Shown one piece after another: positions 43,880-53,037 of a stretch of 64,000 nt of DNA (the stretch's first letter is position 1; every line of letters begins with the position of its first letter). The notes beneath the pieces are model-generated. The model saw nothing but the letters and a program-made list of their open reading frames with translations, ran no database searches and was not told the DNA's origin. A program made the translations under genes and the position numbers. This DNA comes from Streptomyces sp. NA02950. GTDB lineage: Bacteria > Actinomycetota > Actinomycetes > Streptomycetales > Streptomycetaceae. The stretch lies in the NCBI RefSeq assembly GCF_013364155.1, contig NZ_CP054916.1, positions 4,208,501-4,272,500 of the forward strand. Reading direction: 5' to 3'.

Positions 43880-44656
43880 ATGGCCAAGCGCATCGACGTC
43901 AGCGGCCTGACCGCCTATTACGGCAGCCACAAGGCCATCGAGGACATCTCGATGACCGTCGAGCCCCGCTCGGTGACCGCCTTCATCGGCCCCTCCGGCT
44001 GCGGCAAGTCGACCTTCCTGCGCACCCTGAACCGGATGCACGAGGTCACCCTCGGCGGCCGGGTCGAGGGCAAGGTGATGCTCGACGACGAGAACCTCTA
44101 CGGCTCCGGTGTCGACCCGGTCTCCGTGCGGCGCACCGTCGGCATGGTCTTCCAGCGTCCGAACCCGTTCCCGACGATGTCCATCTTCGAGAACGTCGCG
44201 GCGGGGCTGAAGCTGAACGGCTCGTACCGGAAGAGCGAGCTGGCGGGCATCGTCGAGAAGTCCCTCAGGGGCGCCAACCTCTGGAACGAGGTCAAGGACC
44301 GGCTGAACAAGCCGGGCGCCGGACTCTCCGGCGGTCAGCAGCAGCGGCTGTGCATCGCGCGCGCCATCGCGGTCGAGCCCGATGTGCTGCTGATGGACGA
44401 GCCCTGCTCCGCGCTGGACCCGATCTCCACCCTCGCCATCGAGGACCTGATCGGCGAGCTCAAGGAGCGCTTCACGATCGTCATCGTGACGCACAACATG
44501 CAGCAGGCGGCGCGGGTCTCGGACCGCACGGCCTTCTTCAACCTGGCCGGTGTCGGCCAGCCCGGCAAGCTCATCGAGATCGACGAGACCGAGCGGATCT
44601 TCTCCAACCCGTCGGTCCAGGCGACCGAGGACTACATCTCGGGCCGCTTCGGCTGA
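43880..44656 (+). CDS. pstB: PstB, phosphate ABC transporter ATPase
   Basis: A 258-residue ATPase with PstB hallmarks: Walker [21 protein letters not shown]-loop [17 protein letters not shown], signature [15 protein letters not shown], Walker [17 protein letters not shown] and [12 protein letters not shown]. It ends [11 protein letters not shown], the standard PstB C-terminus. It starts 26 bp after pstA. No phoU gene follows; a strong terminator closes the operon. Confidence 0.97.
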   Translation: MAKRIDVSGLTAYYGSHKAIEDISMTVEPRSVTAFIGPSGCGKSTFLRTLNRMHEVTLGGRVEGKVMLDDENLYGSGVDPVSVRRTVGMVFQRPNPFPTMSIFENVAAGLKLNGSYRKSELAGIVEKSLRGANLWNEVKDRLNKPGAGLSGGQQQRLCIARAIAVEPDVLLMDEPCSALDPISTLAIEDLIGELKERFTIVIVTHNMQQAARVSDRTAFFNLAGVGQPGKLIEIDETERIFSNPSVQATEDYISGRFG

Positions 44657-44728
44657 CCCACGGCCCCTCGCGATCCGGCGAGGAGGAGGCGTCCTGCGGT
44701 GCTGCATGGCGGTGCCACCGCACGACGA

Positions 44729-44761
44729 AAGGCCCGCCCCTGGCTCCCGGGGGCGGGCCTT
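44729..44761. terminator. Terminator closing pst (and serving pit)
   Basis: AAGGCCCGCCCC (44729-44740) pairs with GGGGCGGGCCTT (44750-44761), a perfect 12-bp stem followed by an A/T-rich tatatat stretch. It lies between two convergent phosphate transport units. Confidence 0.88.
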
Positions 44762-44882
44762 CCTATATATATGTGCCGCTATGCGGTCATATGCCGCGGT
44801 ACGGCGGCGCCGATGGCCCTTCGCATGGCGAAGCCCGCGGGCCGTAGGTGTACGACGCCCGCGGGCCGCGAAGGGATGGCCG

Positions 44883-45881
44883 TCAGCCGAAGGCCAGGTT
44901 CACGATCCAGTAGCTGCCCGCCGCCACACCGGCGGCCGCGGGCATGGTGATGAACCAACCGAGGATGATGTTCTTTGCGACGCCCCAGCGCACCGCGCTG
45001 ACCCGCTTGGTCGCACCCACGCCCATGATCGCCGAGGTGATCACATGGGTGGTGGAGATGGGCGCCTGGAACATGAACGACGCGGAGTACATGACGGACG
45101 CCGCGGTGGTCTCGGCCGCGAATCCCTGCGGCGGGTCCAGCTCGATGATCCGGCGGCCCAGCGTGCGCATGATGCGCCAGCCGCCCGCGTAGGTACCCAG
45201 CGAGAGCATCGCGGCGCAGGCGATCTTCACCCACACCGGAATCGGATCGCCCTCGTCCTCGACACCGGCGATGACCAGGGCCATCACCACCACACCCATG
45301 GTCTTCTGGGCGTCCTGGAGACCGTGGCCCAGCGCCATGCCCGCCGCCGAGACGGTCTGCGCTATCCGGAAGCCGCGCTTGGCCTTGTGCGGGTTGGACT
45401 TGCGGAACATCCAGAGGATGATCACCATCACGAAGTAGCCCAGCACCAGGCCGACGATCGGCGAGATCACCATCGGGATGACGATCTTCTCCAGCACACC
45501 GTCCCAGTGGACCGTGCTGGCACCGGCGAGCGCCGCGCCCACCAGTCCGCCGAACAAGGCGTGCGAGGACGAGGACGGCAACCCGAAGTACCAGGTCACC
45601 ATGTTCCAGGTGATCGCGCCCACCAGTCCGGCGAACAGGATCATCATCCCCTGTTTGCCCGTCGGGGTGGCGATCAGCCCCTCACTGACGGTCTTGGCGA
45701 CCCCGCTGCCCAGGAAGGCACCGGCGAGGTTCATCACCGCGGCCATCGCCAGGGCCGCCCGCGGGGTCAGTGCCCGGGTGGAGACCGAGGTCGCGATGGC
45801 GTTCGCGGAGTCGTGGAAGCCGTTGGTATAGGTGAAGAAGAGCGCGACCGCGATGGTCACGACAAGCGCGAAGGTGTCCAT
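44883..45881 (-). CDS. pit: Pit, low-affinity inorganic phosphate transporter
   Basis: A 332-residue PiT-family carrier with about ten helices and the two signature repeats: TYTNGFHDSANAIATSV near the N-terminus and the GLGDAQK-equivalent AGMALGHGLQDAQKTMG in the second half. It takes up metal-phosphate with protons. It lies 8 bp after the DUF47 gene, the usual pair, and faces pstSCAB convergently, so high- and low-affinity phosphate uptake adjoin. Confidence 0.95.
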   Translation of the reverse strand: MDTFALVVTIAVALFFTYTNGFHDSANAIATSVSTRALTPRAALAMAAVMNLAGAFLGSGVAKTVSEGLIATPTGKQGMMILFAGLVGAITWNMVTWYFGLPSSSSHALFGGLVGAALAGASTVHWDGVLEKIVIPMVISPIVGLVLGYFVMVIILWMFRKSNPHKAKRGFRIAQTVSAAGMALGHGLQDAQKTMGVVVMALVIAGVEDEGDPIPVWVKIACAAMLSLGTYAGGWRIMRTLGRRIIELDPPQGFAAETTAASVMYSASFMFQAPISTTHVITSAIMGVGATKRVSAVRWGVAKNIILGWFITMPAAAGVAAGSYWIVNLAFG

Positions 45882-45889
45882 GCCGGGGC

Positions 45890-46510
45890 TCAGGACTCCT
45901 TGACGGCGATGGTCTCGACCGTATTGGCCACATGCTCGAAGGCGTCGGCCGCCTCCTCCAGCACATCCACGATCTGCTTGAGCTTGAGCACCTCCATGGC
46001 GTCGTACTTGCCGTTGAAGAGGTGGGCCAGCAGCCTGCGGTGGATCTGGTCCGCCTGGTTCTCCAGCCGGTTGACCTCGATCCAGTACTCGGTGAGGTTC
46101 GTCATGGTGCGCAGATTCGGCATCGCCTCGGCGGTCAGCTCGGCCGCCCGCGCCAGCACCTCGATCTGCTGCTCCACGCCCTTGGGCAGCTCCTCGACCT
46201 GGTAGAGAACGACCAGGTCGACGGCCTCCTCCATGAAGTCCATGATGTCGTCGAGGGACGAGGCCAGGGAGTAGATGTCCTCGCGGTCGAAAGGCGTGAT
46301 GAAGGAGGAGTTCAGCTGATGGAAGATCGCGTGGGTGGCGTCGTCTCCCGCGTGCTCCGCGGCCCTCATCCGCTCGGCGATCTCGGCACGAGCGGAGGAG
46401 TCCGCCCCGAGCAGTTCCATCAGGAGCTTGGAGCCGGTGACGATGTTGTCCGCGGATGCGGCGAACATGTCGTAGAAGCTCGTCTCCCTGGGGGTCAGAC
46501 GAAAGCGCAC
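45890..46510 (-). CDS. DUF47 PhoU-like accessory protein of Pit
   Basis: A 206-residue all-helical protein starting at a GTG (VRFRLTPRETSFYDMF). The TPFDREDIYSLASSLDDIMDF motif supplies the metal-binding acidic residues of the PhoU/DUF47 family. It is encoded directly before pit and is thought to modulate the transporter. It is divergent from csoR. Confidence 0.93.
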   Translation of the reverse strand: MRFRLTPRETSFYDMFAASADNIVTGSKLLMELLGADSSARAEIAERMRAAEHAGDDATHAIFHQLNSSFITPFDREDIYSLASSLDDIMDFMEEAVDLVVLYQVEELPKGVEQQIEVLARAAELTAEAMPNLRTMTNLTEYWIEVNRLENQADQIHRRLLAHLFNGKYDAMEVLKLKQIVDVLEEAADAFEHVANTVETIAVKES

Positions 46511-46650
46511 TGGGGATCCTCGGGATGCAGCGGATGGGGACTCGACGATGCTAGGCGCATCTTCCGGCCACGGTAACCGGAGCTCCCAGTGTCGCCCATC
46601 AGGGAGAGTGCTCTTCACAGGGGCCTGGTTCGGCCGGAAAACCCGGTACC

Positions 46651-46671
46651 ATATACCCAGTGGGGGTATAT
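46651..46671. promoter_or_regulatory. CsoR operator dyad
   Basis: ATATACCC (46651-46658) and GGGTATAT (46664-46671) are perfect inverted arms around AGTGG. This G/C tract flanked by A/T is the known form of CsoR sites. It lies 32 bp before csoR and 140 bp before the DUF47 start. Confidence 0.75.
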
Positions 46672-46702
46672 GCGGACATAGAGTGAACAACGGGAGGACG
46701 CC

Positions 46703-47107
46703 ATGACGACCACGGCAGCCGACACCGGTCCACCCCTCGAGGGCGGGGCCGGGGAAGAGGCGTCCGACCAGGCGGTGGGAGGGGCTTCCGAGAGCCACGG
46801 CGGCCATGGGTACGCCAAGCAGAAGGACCAGCACCTCAAGCGGCTGCGCCGGATCGAGGGCCAGGTCAGAGGCTTGCAGCGGATGGTCGAAGAGGACGTC
46901 TACTGCATCGACATACTCACCCAGGTCTCCGCGGGCACCAAGGCGCTCCAGTCCTTCGCCCTCCAGCTGCTCGAGGAGCATCTGCGCCACTGCGTCGCCA
47001 GCGCGGCCGTGGAGAGCGCCGCCCAGGGCGAGACCGAGGTCGGGAGCGAGGTCGACGCCAAGGTGGCCGAGGCCACAGCGGCCATCGCCCGGCTGCTGCG
47101 GACCTGA
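46703..47107 (+). CDS. csoR: CsoR, copper-sensing transcriptional repressor
   Basis: A 134-residue CsoR-family protein: LKRLRRIEGQVRGLQRMVEEDVYCIDILTQ with the Cu(I)-ligand Cys, then His and Cys in LEEHLRHCV. In Streptomyces, CsoR loses DNA on Cu(I) binding and de-represses copper efflux. The N-terminal 35 residues are an acidic Gly/His extension (SESHGGHGY). GGGAGGA precedes the ATG. No copper ATPase or chaperone gene is nearby, so targets other than itself lie elsewhere. Confidence 0.93.
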   Translation: MTTTAADTGPPLEGGAGEEASDQAVGGASESHGGHGYAKQKDQHLKRLRRIEGQVRGLQRMVEEDVYCIDILTQVSAGTKALQSFALQLLEEHLRHCVASAAVESAAQGETEVGSEVDAKVAEATAAIARLLRT

Positions 47108-47240
47108 CCGGGCCGACCAGCACCGCCGGTCCCACCAGGTGTTTCGTGGAAGCCCGGACCACCCGCCGGGCCGGTGCGGGCCGCACCGCACCCCCGCCGG
47201 GCGGAGCGCTCCGCGCCCGCCGGCGAGGCGGTGACATCTC

Positions 47241-47564
47241 TCACCCGGCGTCCGGGACCTCGGCTTCCGGACCCTGGTCAGCACCCGGATCCCGGTCGGC
47301 GCCCCTGTCACTCCGGGGGCGGTCGGCCTTGGCGCGGCCGGGCGCGGCCCGGTCAGGCTTGGCCCGGTCAGGCTTGGCGCGCTCGGCTTTGGCGCGCTCG
47401 GCCGAATTTGATCGGTCGGCCTCCACCCGGAGAACCTCGTCGATACGGTCCGTACTGAGCCTGTCCTCGTCCGCGCTCGACGCAGCGATCATCAAATCAC
47501 CGTAGAGATCGATCTCGACGAGGGCCACGGGGTCCGGGCCCGACGAGCCGCGACGCGCAACCAC
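47241..47564 (-). CDS. Conserved small protein with RAKPD-type repeat tail
   Basis: A 107-residue protein of unknown function. The conserved head (VVARRGSSGPDPVALVEIDL, then GDLMIAAS and RIDEVLRVE, about 1-55) is followed by a highly charged tail of imperfect ERAK/DRAKPD repeats (about 60-90) produced by tandem DNA repeats. The GTG at 47564 is preferred since AGGAGGAG is 9 nt upstream; a GTG at 47573 is too close to it. No membrane segment. Confidence 0.65.
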   Translation of the reverse strand: MVARRGSSGPDPVALVEIDLYGDLMIAASSADEDRLSTDRIDEVLRVEADRSNSAERAKAERAKPDRAKPDRAAPGRAKADRPRSDRGADRDPGADQGPEAEVPDAG

Positions 47565-47691
47565 GTGTTTCACCTCCTCCTGCGAGCACCTGCGAGCACT
47601 TTCGAGCAGCGGCTTCCCAGCGTAGGGATCGGTACACACTCCGCGCATGGCACGGATGGGCCATTTCGAAGGGCAGAGCGGGCCCCTCCGA

Positions 47692-48603
47692 CTACATCTG
47701 AGGTGATCCGACCTTCCCTGTGTAGATATCCGCGGGCTTGGGCAGCTCGACCCGGGCCGGCACTCCGAAATCGAACAGCTCGGTCGTGGAGGACACCCCC
47801 ACCGCGCGACCGGCGCCGCCCTGCGGCTGAGCGGCTTCCCGCCCACTGGCCTGGGTACCCACCGTGAAGCGATGGCGCACCTCACGCAGCCGTCCGAACC
47901 CGTCGAGATACGCGTCGAAGGGGACCGTGCCCTCGTCGAACCCCTTGGCCGCGGCGGTCAGCGCACCGCGCACCCCCGCCGACGCCACCCGCGCGGCGCG
48001 GCCGATGTCGGTGGTGCCGCGGTAGTGGCGCACCAGGGCCCCGTCGAGCCCCTCCTCGCCCACCAGGCTCGCTTCCCGCACCCCGCGCAGCAGTTCGGCG
48101 GCGGCCAGCGGGTCCGTCGCGCCTCCGGTGACCAGATTTCCGTCCGGAATGTCGGTGGTGTCCACCCGTACCCATTTGTCGCTGGGGATGCCCGCACCCC
48201 GATTGCGCATGAAGAGCGCTCCGGAGGCGAGGAGTTCGGTGATCGGCGCATGCTCGGCGGCCCCCATCGCGTCGCGCGGCAGCAGCAGCCGCAGCCGCCC
48301 CAGCCGCTTCTCGAAGTCGTACGACCCGGAGCCCCGGATGGACACACGGGTGCCGCCCGTGGCCGTCTCCATGGTCGTACGGACCCGTGAACTGCCCTCG
48401 CGCACCAGGACGTCCGCCGCCCGGTGCAGCACCGCGACCGGGGCCTCGGCCGGGCCGACCCCCCCGGGGCGCTCATCGGCCGCCGTCTCGGAGGAACAGC
48501 CGCTGACCGTCGCCAGGAGCGCGGCCAGCAGACCGCCCGCCACGACTCCGGCGACCGCTCTCACCCGTCTCCGTACGCCGGGTCCGCGCTGCTGGAACTC
48601 CAT
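47692..48603 (-). CDS. Putative lipoprotein
   Basis: A 303-residue lipoprotein (lipobox VSGC, Cys36, after a twin-Arg-rich positively charged start). The mature region is beta-rich with a SYDFEKRLGRLRLLLP strand and KWVRVDTTDIPDGNLVTGG, a plan like the LppX/LprG group, but no diagnostic motif is visible. A homologue at this locus is recalled in S. coelicolor. Function unknown; it is divergent from a small Cys-containing protein. Confidence 0.8.
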   Translation of the reverse strand: MEFQQRGPGVRRRVRAVAGVVAGGLLAALLATVSGCSSETAADERPGGVGPAEAPVAVLHRAADVLVREGSSRVRTTMETATGGTRVSIRGSGSYDFEKRLGRLRLLLPRDAMGAAEHAPITELLASGALFMRNRGAGIPSDKWVRVDTTDIPDGNLVTGGATDPLAAAELLRGVREASLVGEEGLDGALVRHYRGTTDIGRAARVASAGVRGALTAAAKGFDEGTVPFDAYLDGFGRLREVRHRFTVGTQASGREAAQPQGGAGRAVGVSSTTELFDFGVPARVELPKPADIYTGKVGSPQM

Positions 48604-48699
48604 CGACCGCCGACCCCCTGGCCACGCTCGTCCATGCTTGGTACTTGCTCGTTTAACGATTCGGGCGGGCGGCTCGTCACGGCCCGGTAGCGTGGTCAT

Positions 48700-48918
48700 G
48701 TGCTCGACTCAGGTGACTCCGGCCCCGGCGCCAACGACGGCGGCCCGGACGACACAGGCGCGGACGGCCCCCTCACTTCCACCGTGGAGCGGGGTTCCTT
48801 CTGCGTCGCCCGCTGCACCTGCGGCTGGTCAGGCCCCGCGCGTCGCGCCCGGGGCCTGGCGCGCGACGACGCGACCGCGCATACGACGGCCCGTCACACC
48901 CCGCCGAACCCGCGCTGA
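48700..48918 (+). CDS. Small cysteine-containing protein (CARCTCGW motif)
   Basis: A 72-residue protein with a GTG start. After an acidic Gly/Asp-rich N-terminus (1-25) it has CVARCTCGWSGPARRARG, three closely spaced cysteines that may bind zinc or form a disulfide. The codon bias is right for a gene and similar small proteins occur in the genus (from memory). Function unknown. Confidence 0.55.
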   Translation: MLDSGDSGPGANDGGPDDTGADGPLTSTVERGSFCVARCTCGWSGPARRARGLARDDATAHTTARHTPPNPR

Positions 48919-49121
48919 CGGCGGCGTCGCCGGTCTCCCCCGCGGCCGTCCGTCCCACCGGCCGCCCCGTGATGTCCGGTTGACGGCCGAACCGGCGAAC
49001 TCCCGCTGGGACAAACGGAACCGCCGCGCCCGGTCACCCCTCTGACCAAGAGACCGGGCCCGCTGAGCGGCAGGGCCCGATCGAGGGTTGGGCACAGGGT
49101 CGACAGGGAGGGGACACCGCC

Positions 49122-50720
49122 ATGAACCGGCGGACACTGCTGGCAGCGGGCACCGGACTCACGGCCACGGCCGGCTGGGCCACCGCGTGCAGCAACGATT
49201 CGGGGCGGGCCGCCTCCTCCCACTCCGCGTCCGGGTCGGACGCCCGCTCGGCCGCCGCCTCCGGCCGCCCCGGCGCCCTCGCCGGAAAACCGCGGGCCGC
49301 GGACTGGAGCGCGCTGGGCAGGGGCCTCCAGGGCGATCTGGTCCGCCCCGGCGACTCCGACTACACCTCGGCCCGGCGGCTCTACAACACCCGGTTCGAC
49401 CATCTGCGCCCGGCCGGTGTCGCCTATACGGAGAACACCGCGGACATCGCCTCCTGTCTGGCCTTCGCCCGGCGCCACGGCACCCCGGTGGCCATCCGCA
49501 ACGGCGGCCACAGCTACGCCGGATGGTCCAGCGGCGACGGCCGCCTCGTCATCGACGTCTCCGCGCTGCGCTCGATCCGCTCCACCGCGGGCGAGGCCCG
49601 GATCGGCGGCGGCGCCAAGCTCATCGACATCTACACCACGCTCGGCGCGCGCGGTGTCACCGTCCCCGGCGGCTCCTGCCCCACGGTGGGGATATCCGGT
49701 CTGACGCTGGGCGGCGGCCACGGTGTGGTGTCCCGGGCGTACGGACTGACCTCGGACAACCTCATCGGCGCGCAGATCGTCACCGCGGACGGCAAGACCC
49801 TGGACGTCTCCAAGGACCGCGAGGCCGATCTGTTCTGGGCCCTGCGCGGCGCGGGGAACGGCAACTTCGGCGTGGTCACCGAACTCCGCTTCCGTACCCA
49901 CAAGACACACGACGGCGTCACCGCCTATATGTCATGGCCATGGCCGAAGGCGGCGAAGGTGCTGAGCGCCTGGCAGAAGTGGGGCCCGGACCAGCCGGAC
50001 GAGATCTGGTCCTCACTGCATCTGTCCGCGGTCCCCGGCCGCACCCCCACCGTCTCCGTCAGCTGCTTCTCCCTGGGCACCTACGGCGATCTCCAGAACG
50101 CCGTGGACCGGCTCGCCGACGGACCGGGCGGCCCCGGCCCCGCCACCCGGGTGACCCTGCGCCGCCGCGGTTACGTCGACGCGATGCGGATGTACGCGGG
50201 CTGCGGCGACACCTCGACCACCAGTTGCCATCTGCCGGGCGGCCAGCCGGGCCACAGCACCTCCGGGGTGCTCCGGCGCGAGACCTACGCGGCGCGCTCG
50301 GACTTCTACGACCGCTCGCTGAGTGCGGCGGGCGTCCGCGCCATGCTCGACCAGGTCGAACGGTTCGGGCGGCGCACCAGCGGGGGCGGCTCGGTCAGCA
50401 TCGCGCTCACCGCGCTGGGCGGTGCGGTGAACCGCGTATCGGCCCGGAGCAGCGCGTTCGTCCACCGCCGCTCGCGGTTCCTCGCGCAGTACACCGGCTC
50501 CTGGGCGGCGGGCGGCTCGGGCGACGCGCAGAACTCCTGGCTGGCGGGCGCGCACTCGGCGATGCGGCGCTACGCCTCGGGGGCGGCGTACCAGAACTAC
50601 ACCGACGCGTCCCTGAAGGACTGGCGCGCGGCGTACTACGGGCCCGCCGCGGACCGGCTGACCCGGCTGAAGAAGCGTTACGACCCGGACCGTCTTTTCG
50701 ACTTCCCGCAGGCGCTGTAG
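49122..50720 (+). CDS. Exported FAD-dependent oxidase, berberine-bridge type, bicovalent FAD
   Basis: A 532-residue oxidase. The N-terminus MNRRTLLAAG with lipobox ATAC (Cys23) suggests Tat export and lipid anchoring. The FAD domain has IRNGGHSYAGWS with flavin-linking His130 and GGSCPTVGISGLTLGGGHG with Cys186, the pair that forms bicovalent FAD in this family. The C-terminal BBE segment (YQNYTDASLKDWRAAYYG; RLKKRYDPDRLFDFPQ) is complete. The family oxidises sugars, alcohols or alkaloid-like compounds with oxygen; the substrate here is unknown. Confidence 0.92.
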   Translation: MNRRTLLAAGTGLTATAGWATACSNDSGRAASSHSASGSDARSAAASGRPGALAGKPRAADWSALGRGLQGDLVRPGDSDYTSARRLYNTRFDHLRPAGVAYTENTADIASCLAFARRHGTPVAIRNGGHSYAGWSSGDGRLVIDVSALRSIRSTAGEARIGGGAKLIDIYTTLGARGVTVPGGSCPTVGISGLTLGGGHGVVSRAYGLTSDNLIGAQIVTADGKTLDVSKDREADLFWALRGAGNGNFGVVTELRFRTHKTHDGVTAYMSWPWPKAAKVLSAWQKWGPDQPDEIWSSLHLSAVPGRTPTVSVSCFSLGTYGDLQNAVDRLADGPGGPGPATRVTLRRRGYVDAMRMYAGCGDTSTTSCHLPGGQPGHSTSGVLRRETYAARSDFYDRSLSAAGVRAMLDQVERFGRRTSGGGSVSIALTALGGAVNRVSARSSAFVHRRSRFLAQYTGSWAAGGSGDAQNSWLAGAHSAMRRYASGAAYQNYTDASLKDWRAAYYGPAADRLTRLKKRYDPDRLFDFPQAL

Positions 50721-50763
50721 GCGCTGAAGGAGCTGGAGGCGCTGGAGGCGCTGGAGCGCCCGT

Positions 50764-50804
50764 ACACCGAAGGCCCGGCGGTTGTTCCGCCGAGCCTTCG
50801 GTGT
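50764..50804. terminator. Convergent terminator stem-loop
   Basis: ACACCGAAGGC at 50764 pairs with GCCTTCGGTGT ending at 50804, with an inner GGCGG/CCGCC. It lies between the oxidase and PAP2 genes. Confidence 0.85.
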
Positions 50805-50862
50805 GTGCGTTCCGTGCCGGGGTTCGGTGTACGGGTCCGGTGTACGGACAGGGGAGCCGGTG

Positions 50863-51573
50863 CTAGGCCGCGAGGTCCTTGCTGCCGCGCCCGCCGCCCG
50901 GCGCCCGGTGCTCGGGCACCTCCGGCGGCCCCTCCCCGGCCGCGGCTCCGACGGCGCCGCCGCCCCGTACCAGCCAGCCCGCGCGGGAGCCCGCGATGGC
51001 GGTCGTCAGCGGAGTGAGCAGCATCATCGCCAGCGGCGCCAGCAGCAGCGTGACCGCCGTGCCCAGCGCGAACCCGCCGATCACGTCCGTGGGGTAGTGC
51101 ACACCCATGTAGACCCGGCAGAAGCCTTCGAGCAGGGCCAGCGCTATGGCCCCCACCCCGAAGGCGCGGTGGGCCATGAAGACGCCGACGGCGACGGCCA
51201 TGGTCAGCGTCGCGTGATCGCTGACGAAGGAGTAGTCGGTCTTGCCCGCGACCAGGACGTCGAGCCCCTGATGGTCCTTGAAGGGACGCGGCCGCTGGAC
51301 GATGCCGCGGATGGGGATGTTGGCCATCAGCGCGAGCCCGGCCGCCAGCGGCGCCCATATCAGCCCCGCGACGGCGGACGGCGCCTCCTGCGGGCGCTTG
51401 CGCACGCTCCACCAGGCGCCGAGGGCCACCAGGACGAGCCCGATGACGATCCCGAACTCGCCGACGAACTCCATGACGCGGTCGGACCAGTGGGGGGCGT
51501 CCTTGGCGAGCCCGTTGATGTCGTAGAGCAGGCTGACATCGGGGTTCGACCCGTCCAGTGCGAGTCCAGCCAT
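50863..51573 (-). CDS. PAP2-family membrane phosphatase
   Basis: A 236-residue membrane protein with about six helices and the three PAP2 motifs: IRGIVQRPRPFKD (K/RP motif), SFVSDHAT (SGH-type motif with Asp-His) and RVYMGVHYPTDVIGG. It removes phosphate from lipid phosphates or undecaprenyl pyrophosphate. It has a Gly/Arg/Ser tail. It is monocistronic and 249 bp from the wall-hydrolase gene on the same strand. Confidence 0.92.
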   Translation of the reverse strand: MAGLALDGSNPDVSLLYDINGLAKDAPHWSDRVMEFVGEFGIVIGLVLVALGAWWSVRKRPQEAPSAVAGLIWAPLAAGLALMANIPIRGIVQRPRPFKDHQGLDVLVAGKTDYSFVSDHATLTMAVAVGVFMAHRAFGVGAIALALLEGFCRVYMGVHYPTDVIGGFALGTAVTLLLAPLAMMLLTPLTTAIAGSRAGWLVRGGGAVGAAAGEGPPEVPEHRAPGGGRGSKDLAA

Positions 51574-51822
51574 GTGCCGTGGCCCCTTATCTCTTGCCTG
51601 TCGCTACATGCCGCTGACGGCCCCCGTGGTGTGACGACCGGTGGCCGTCGAGACCGGTGCCGGTAAACCGACCGCCCGTCCACGCCGGACCACGCTGATC
51701 CCATCGAAAAAATCGATCCACTCCAGGAAACGCCCTCTTTCCGCCGGGCGTTCCGTTCTCAACCCAACGATCACCGGGACGTTATCGAAGGGTGACCCAT
51801 CGTCGCAGCTCAGGGGGAATCT

Positions 51823-52827
51823 TTACGCGGAGTTCGCCCGTGGCAATGCTTTTGCGCCATCTTGCGTCACCCGCGTCGCACCGATGTAATCGGGGGTGTC
51901 GATCTTGTCGAACCTGATCACCGCGCCGGTGTAAGGAGCGTTGATCATATATCCGCCGCCCACGTACATCCCCACGTGGTGGATCGACCTCGGGTCGTCG
52001 AGATCGTAGGCGAAGAAGACCAGGTCCCCGGGGATCAGCTCGTTCCGCTTGGGGTGCGGCCCGGCGTTCCACTGGTCATTGGCGACGCGCGGGAGCTCGA
52101 TCCCGACGGACTTGTACGCCGCTTTGGTGAGCCCGGAGCAGTCGAACCGGCCGCCCTGCTCGGGCGTACCGTTCCCGCCCCACAGATACGGCTTGCCGAG
52201 CTGCTTCTGCGCGAAGTAGATCGCCCCGGCCGACTGCCGCGAGGGCCGCACCCGCTGGACGGGCGCCTCGAAGCTCTTGGCGAGGGTGGTGATCGTCTTC
52301 ACGTAGTTCCGCGTCTCGCGGTACGGCGGCACCCCGCCGTGCTTGATCACGGCATAGGCACCGGCGTTGTACGAGGCCAGCATGTTGTGCGTGGCGTTGC
52401 CCGGTACGTCCTTCACGTACTCGGCGAGCGAGCAGTCGTAGGCGGCCGCCGACGCGATCGCGTCCTTCGGGTCCCAGATGTCCCGGTCGCCGTCCTTGTC
52501 GCCGTCCACCCCGTGGGCTGCCCAGGTGGAGGGGATGAACTGCGCTATCCCCCTGGCGTCGGCCGGGCTCTGCGCCTTCGCGTTCCACCCGCTCTCCTGG
52601 TAGAGCTGCGCGGCCAGCAGCGCGGGGTTGATGGCGGGGCAGGAGTTCCCCCACTTCTGGACGAGCCCCTGGTACGCGGCCGGGACGGCGCCCTTGGCGA
52701 GCCCGACGGCCCTGCCGCTGCCGCCGGTCAGATCCGCGGCGACCATATAGGTGCCGACGACCAGCAGACCGACGAACGAGAACGAAACCCCGAGACCGAC
52801 ACTGACACCCAGCCAGACCTTCCGCAC
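51823..52827 (-). CDS. Bifunctional lytic transglycosylase / NlpC-P60 endopeptidase
   Basis: A 334-residue wall hydrolase. The GTG start at 52827 was chosen because GGGGGAGG lies 8 nt upstream; VRKVWLGVSVGLGVSFSFVG forms a signal anchor. A lysozyme-like transglycosylase domain (about 50-190: LYQESGWNAKAQSPADARGI with catalytic Glu; AQFIPSTWAAHG) is followed by an NlpC/P60 domain with Cys in RFDCSGLTKAAY and His in IHHVGMYVGGG. Such VirB1/TrwN-like fusions open peptidoglycan for type IV secretion machines; the T4SS-like genes begin 750 bp away on the other strand. Confidence 0.92.
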   Translation of the reverse strand: MRKVWLGVSVGLGVSFSFVGLLVVGTYMVAADLTGGSGRAVGLAKGAVPAAYQGLVQKWGNSCPAINPALLAAQLYQESGWNAKAQSPADARGIAQFIPSTWAAHGVDGDKDGDRDIWDPKDAIASAAAYDCSLAEYVKDVPGNATHNMLASYNAGAYAVIKHGGVPPYRETRNYVKTITTLAKSFEAPVQRVRPSRQSAGAIYFAQKQLGKPYLWGGNGTPEQGGRFDCSGLTKAAYKSVGIELPRVANDQWNAGPHPKRNELIPGDLVFFAYDLDDPRSIHHVGMYVGGGYMINAPYTGAVIRFDKIDTPDYIGATRVTQDGAKALPRANSA

Positions 52828-53037
52828 CCGGCCATCCTCCCCCATCCACCCGTGGTACGAACGCGTTTCCGCACGCACGGCGAAATCCAGCCGCTTCCCA
52901 GCCGAAACCTTACGGCGGCCCCATGGCACGCGCCCCCCCATGCCTCGCCGCTCCCGCCTCGGCCACCTCCCACCGGGCCCTGGAACGCGTAGAGTCCGGC
53001 GCATCCGAGCGCCCGAACCACACCGGGGGAAGCAGAG

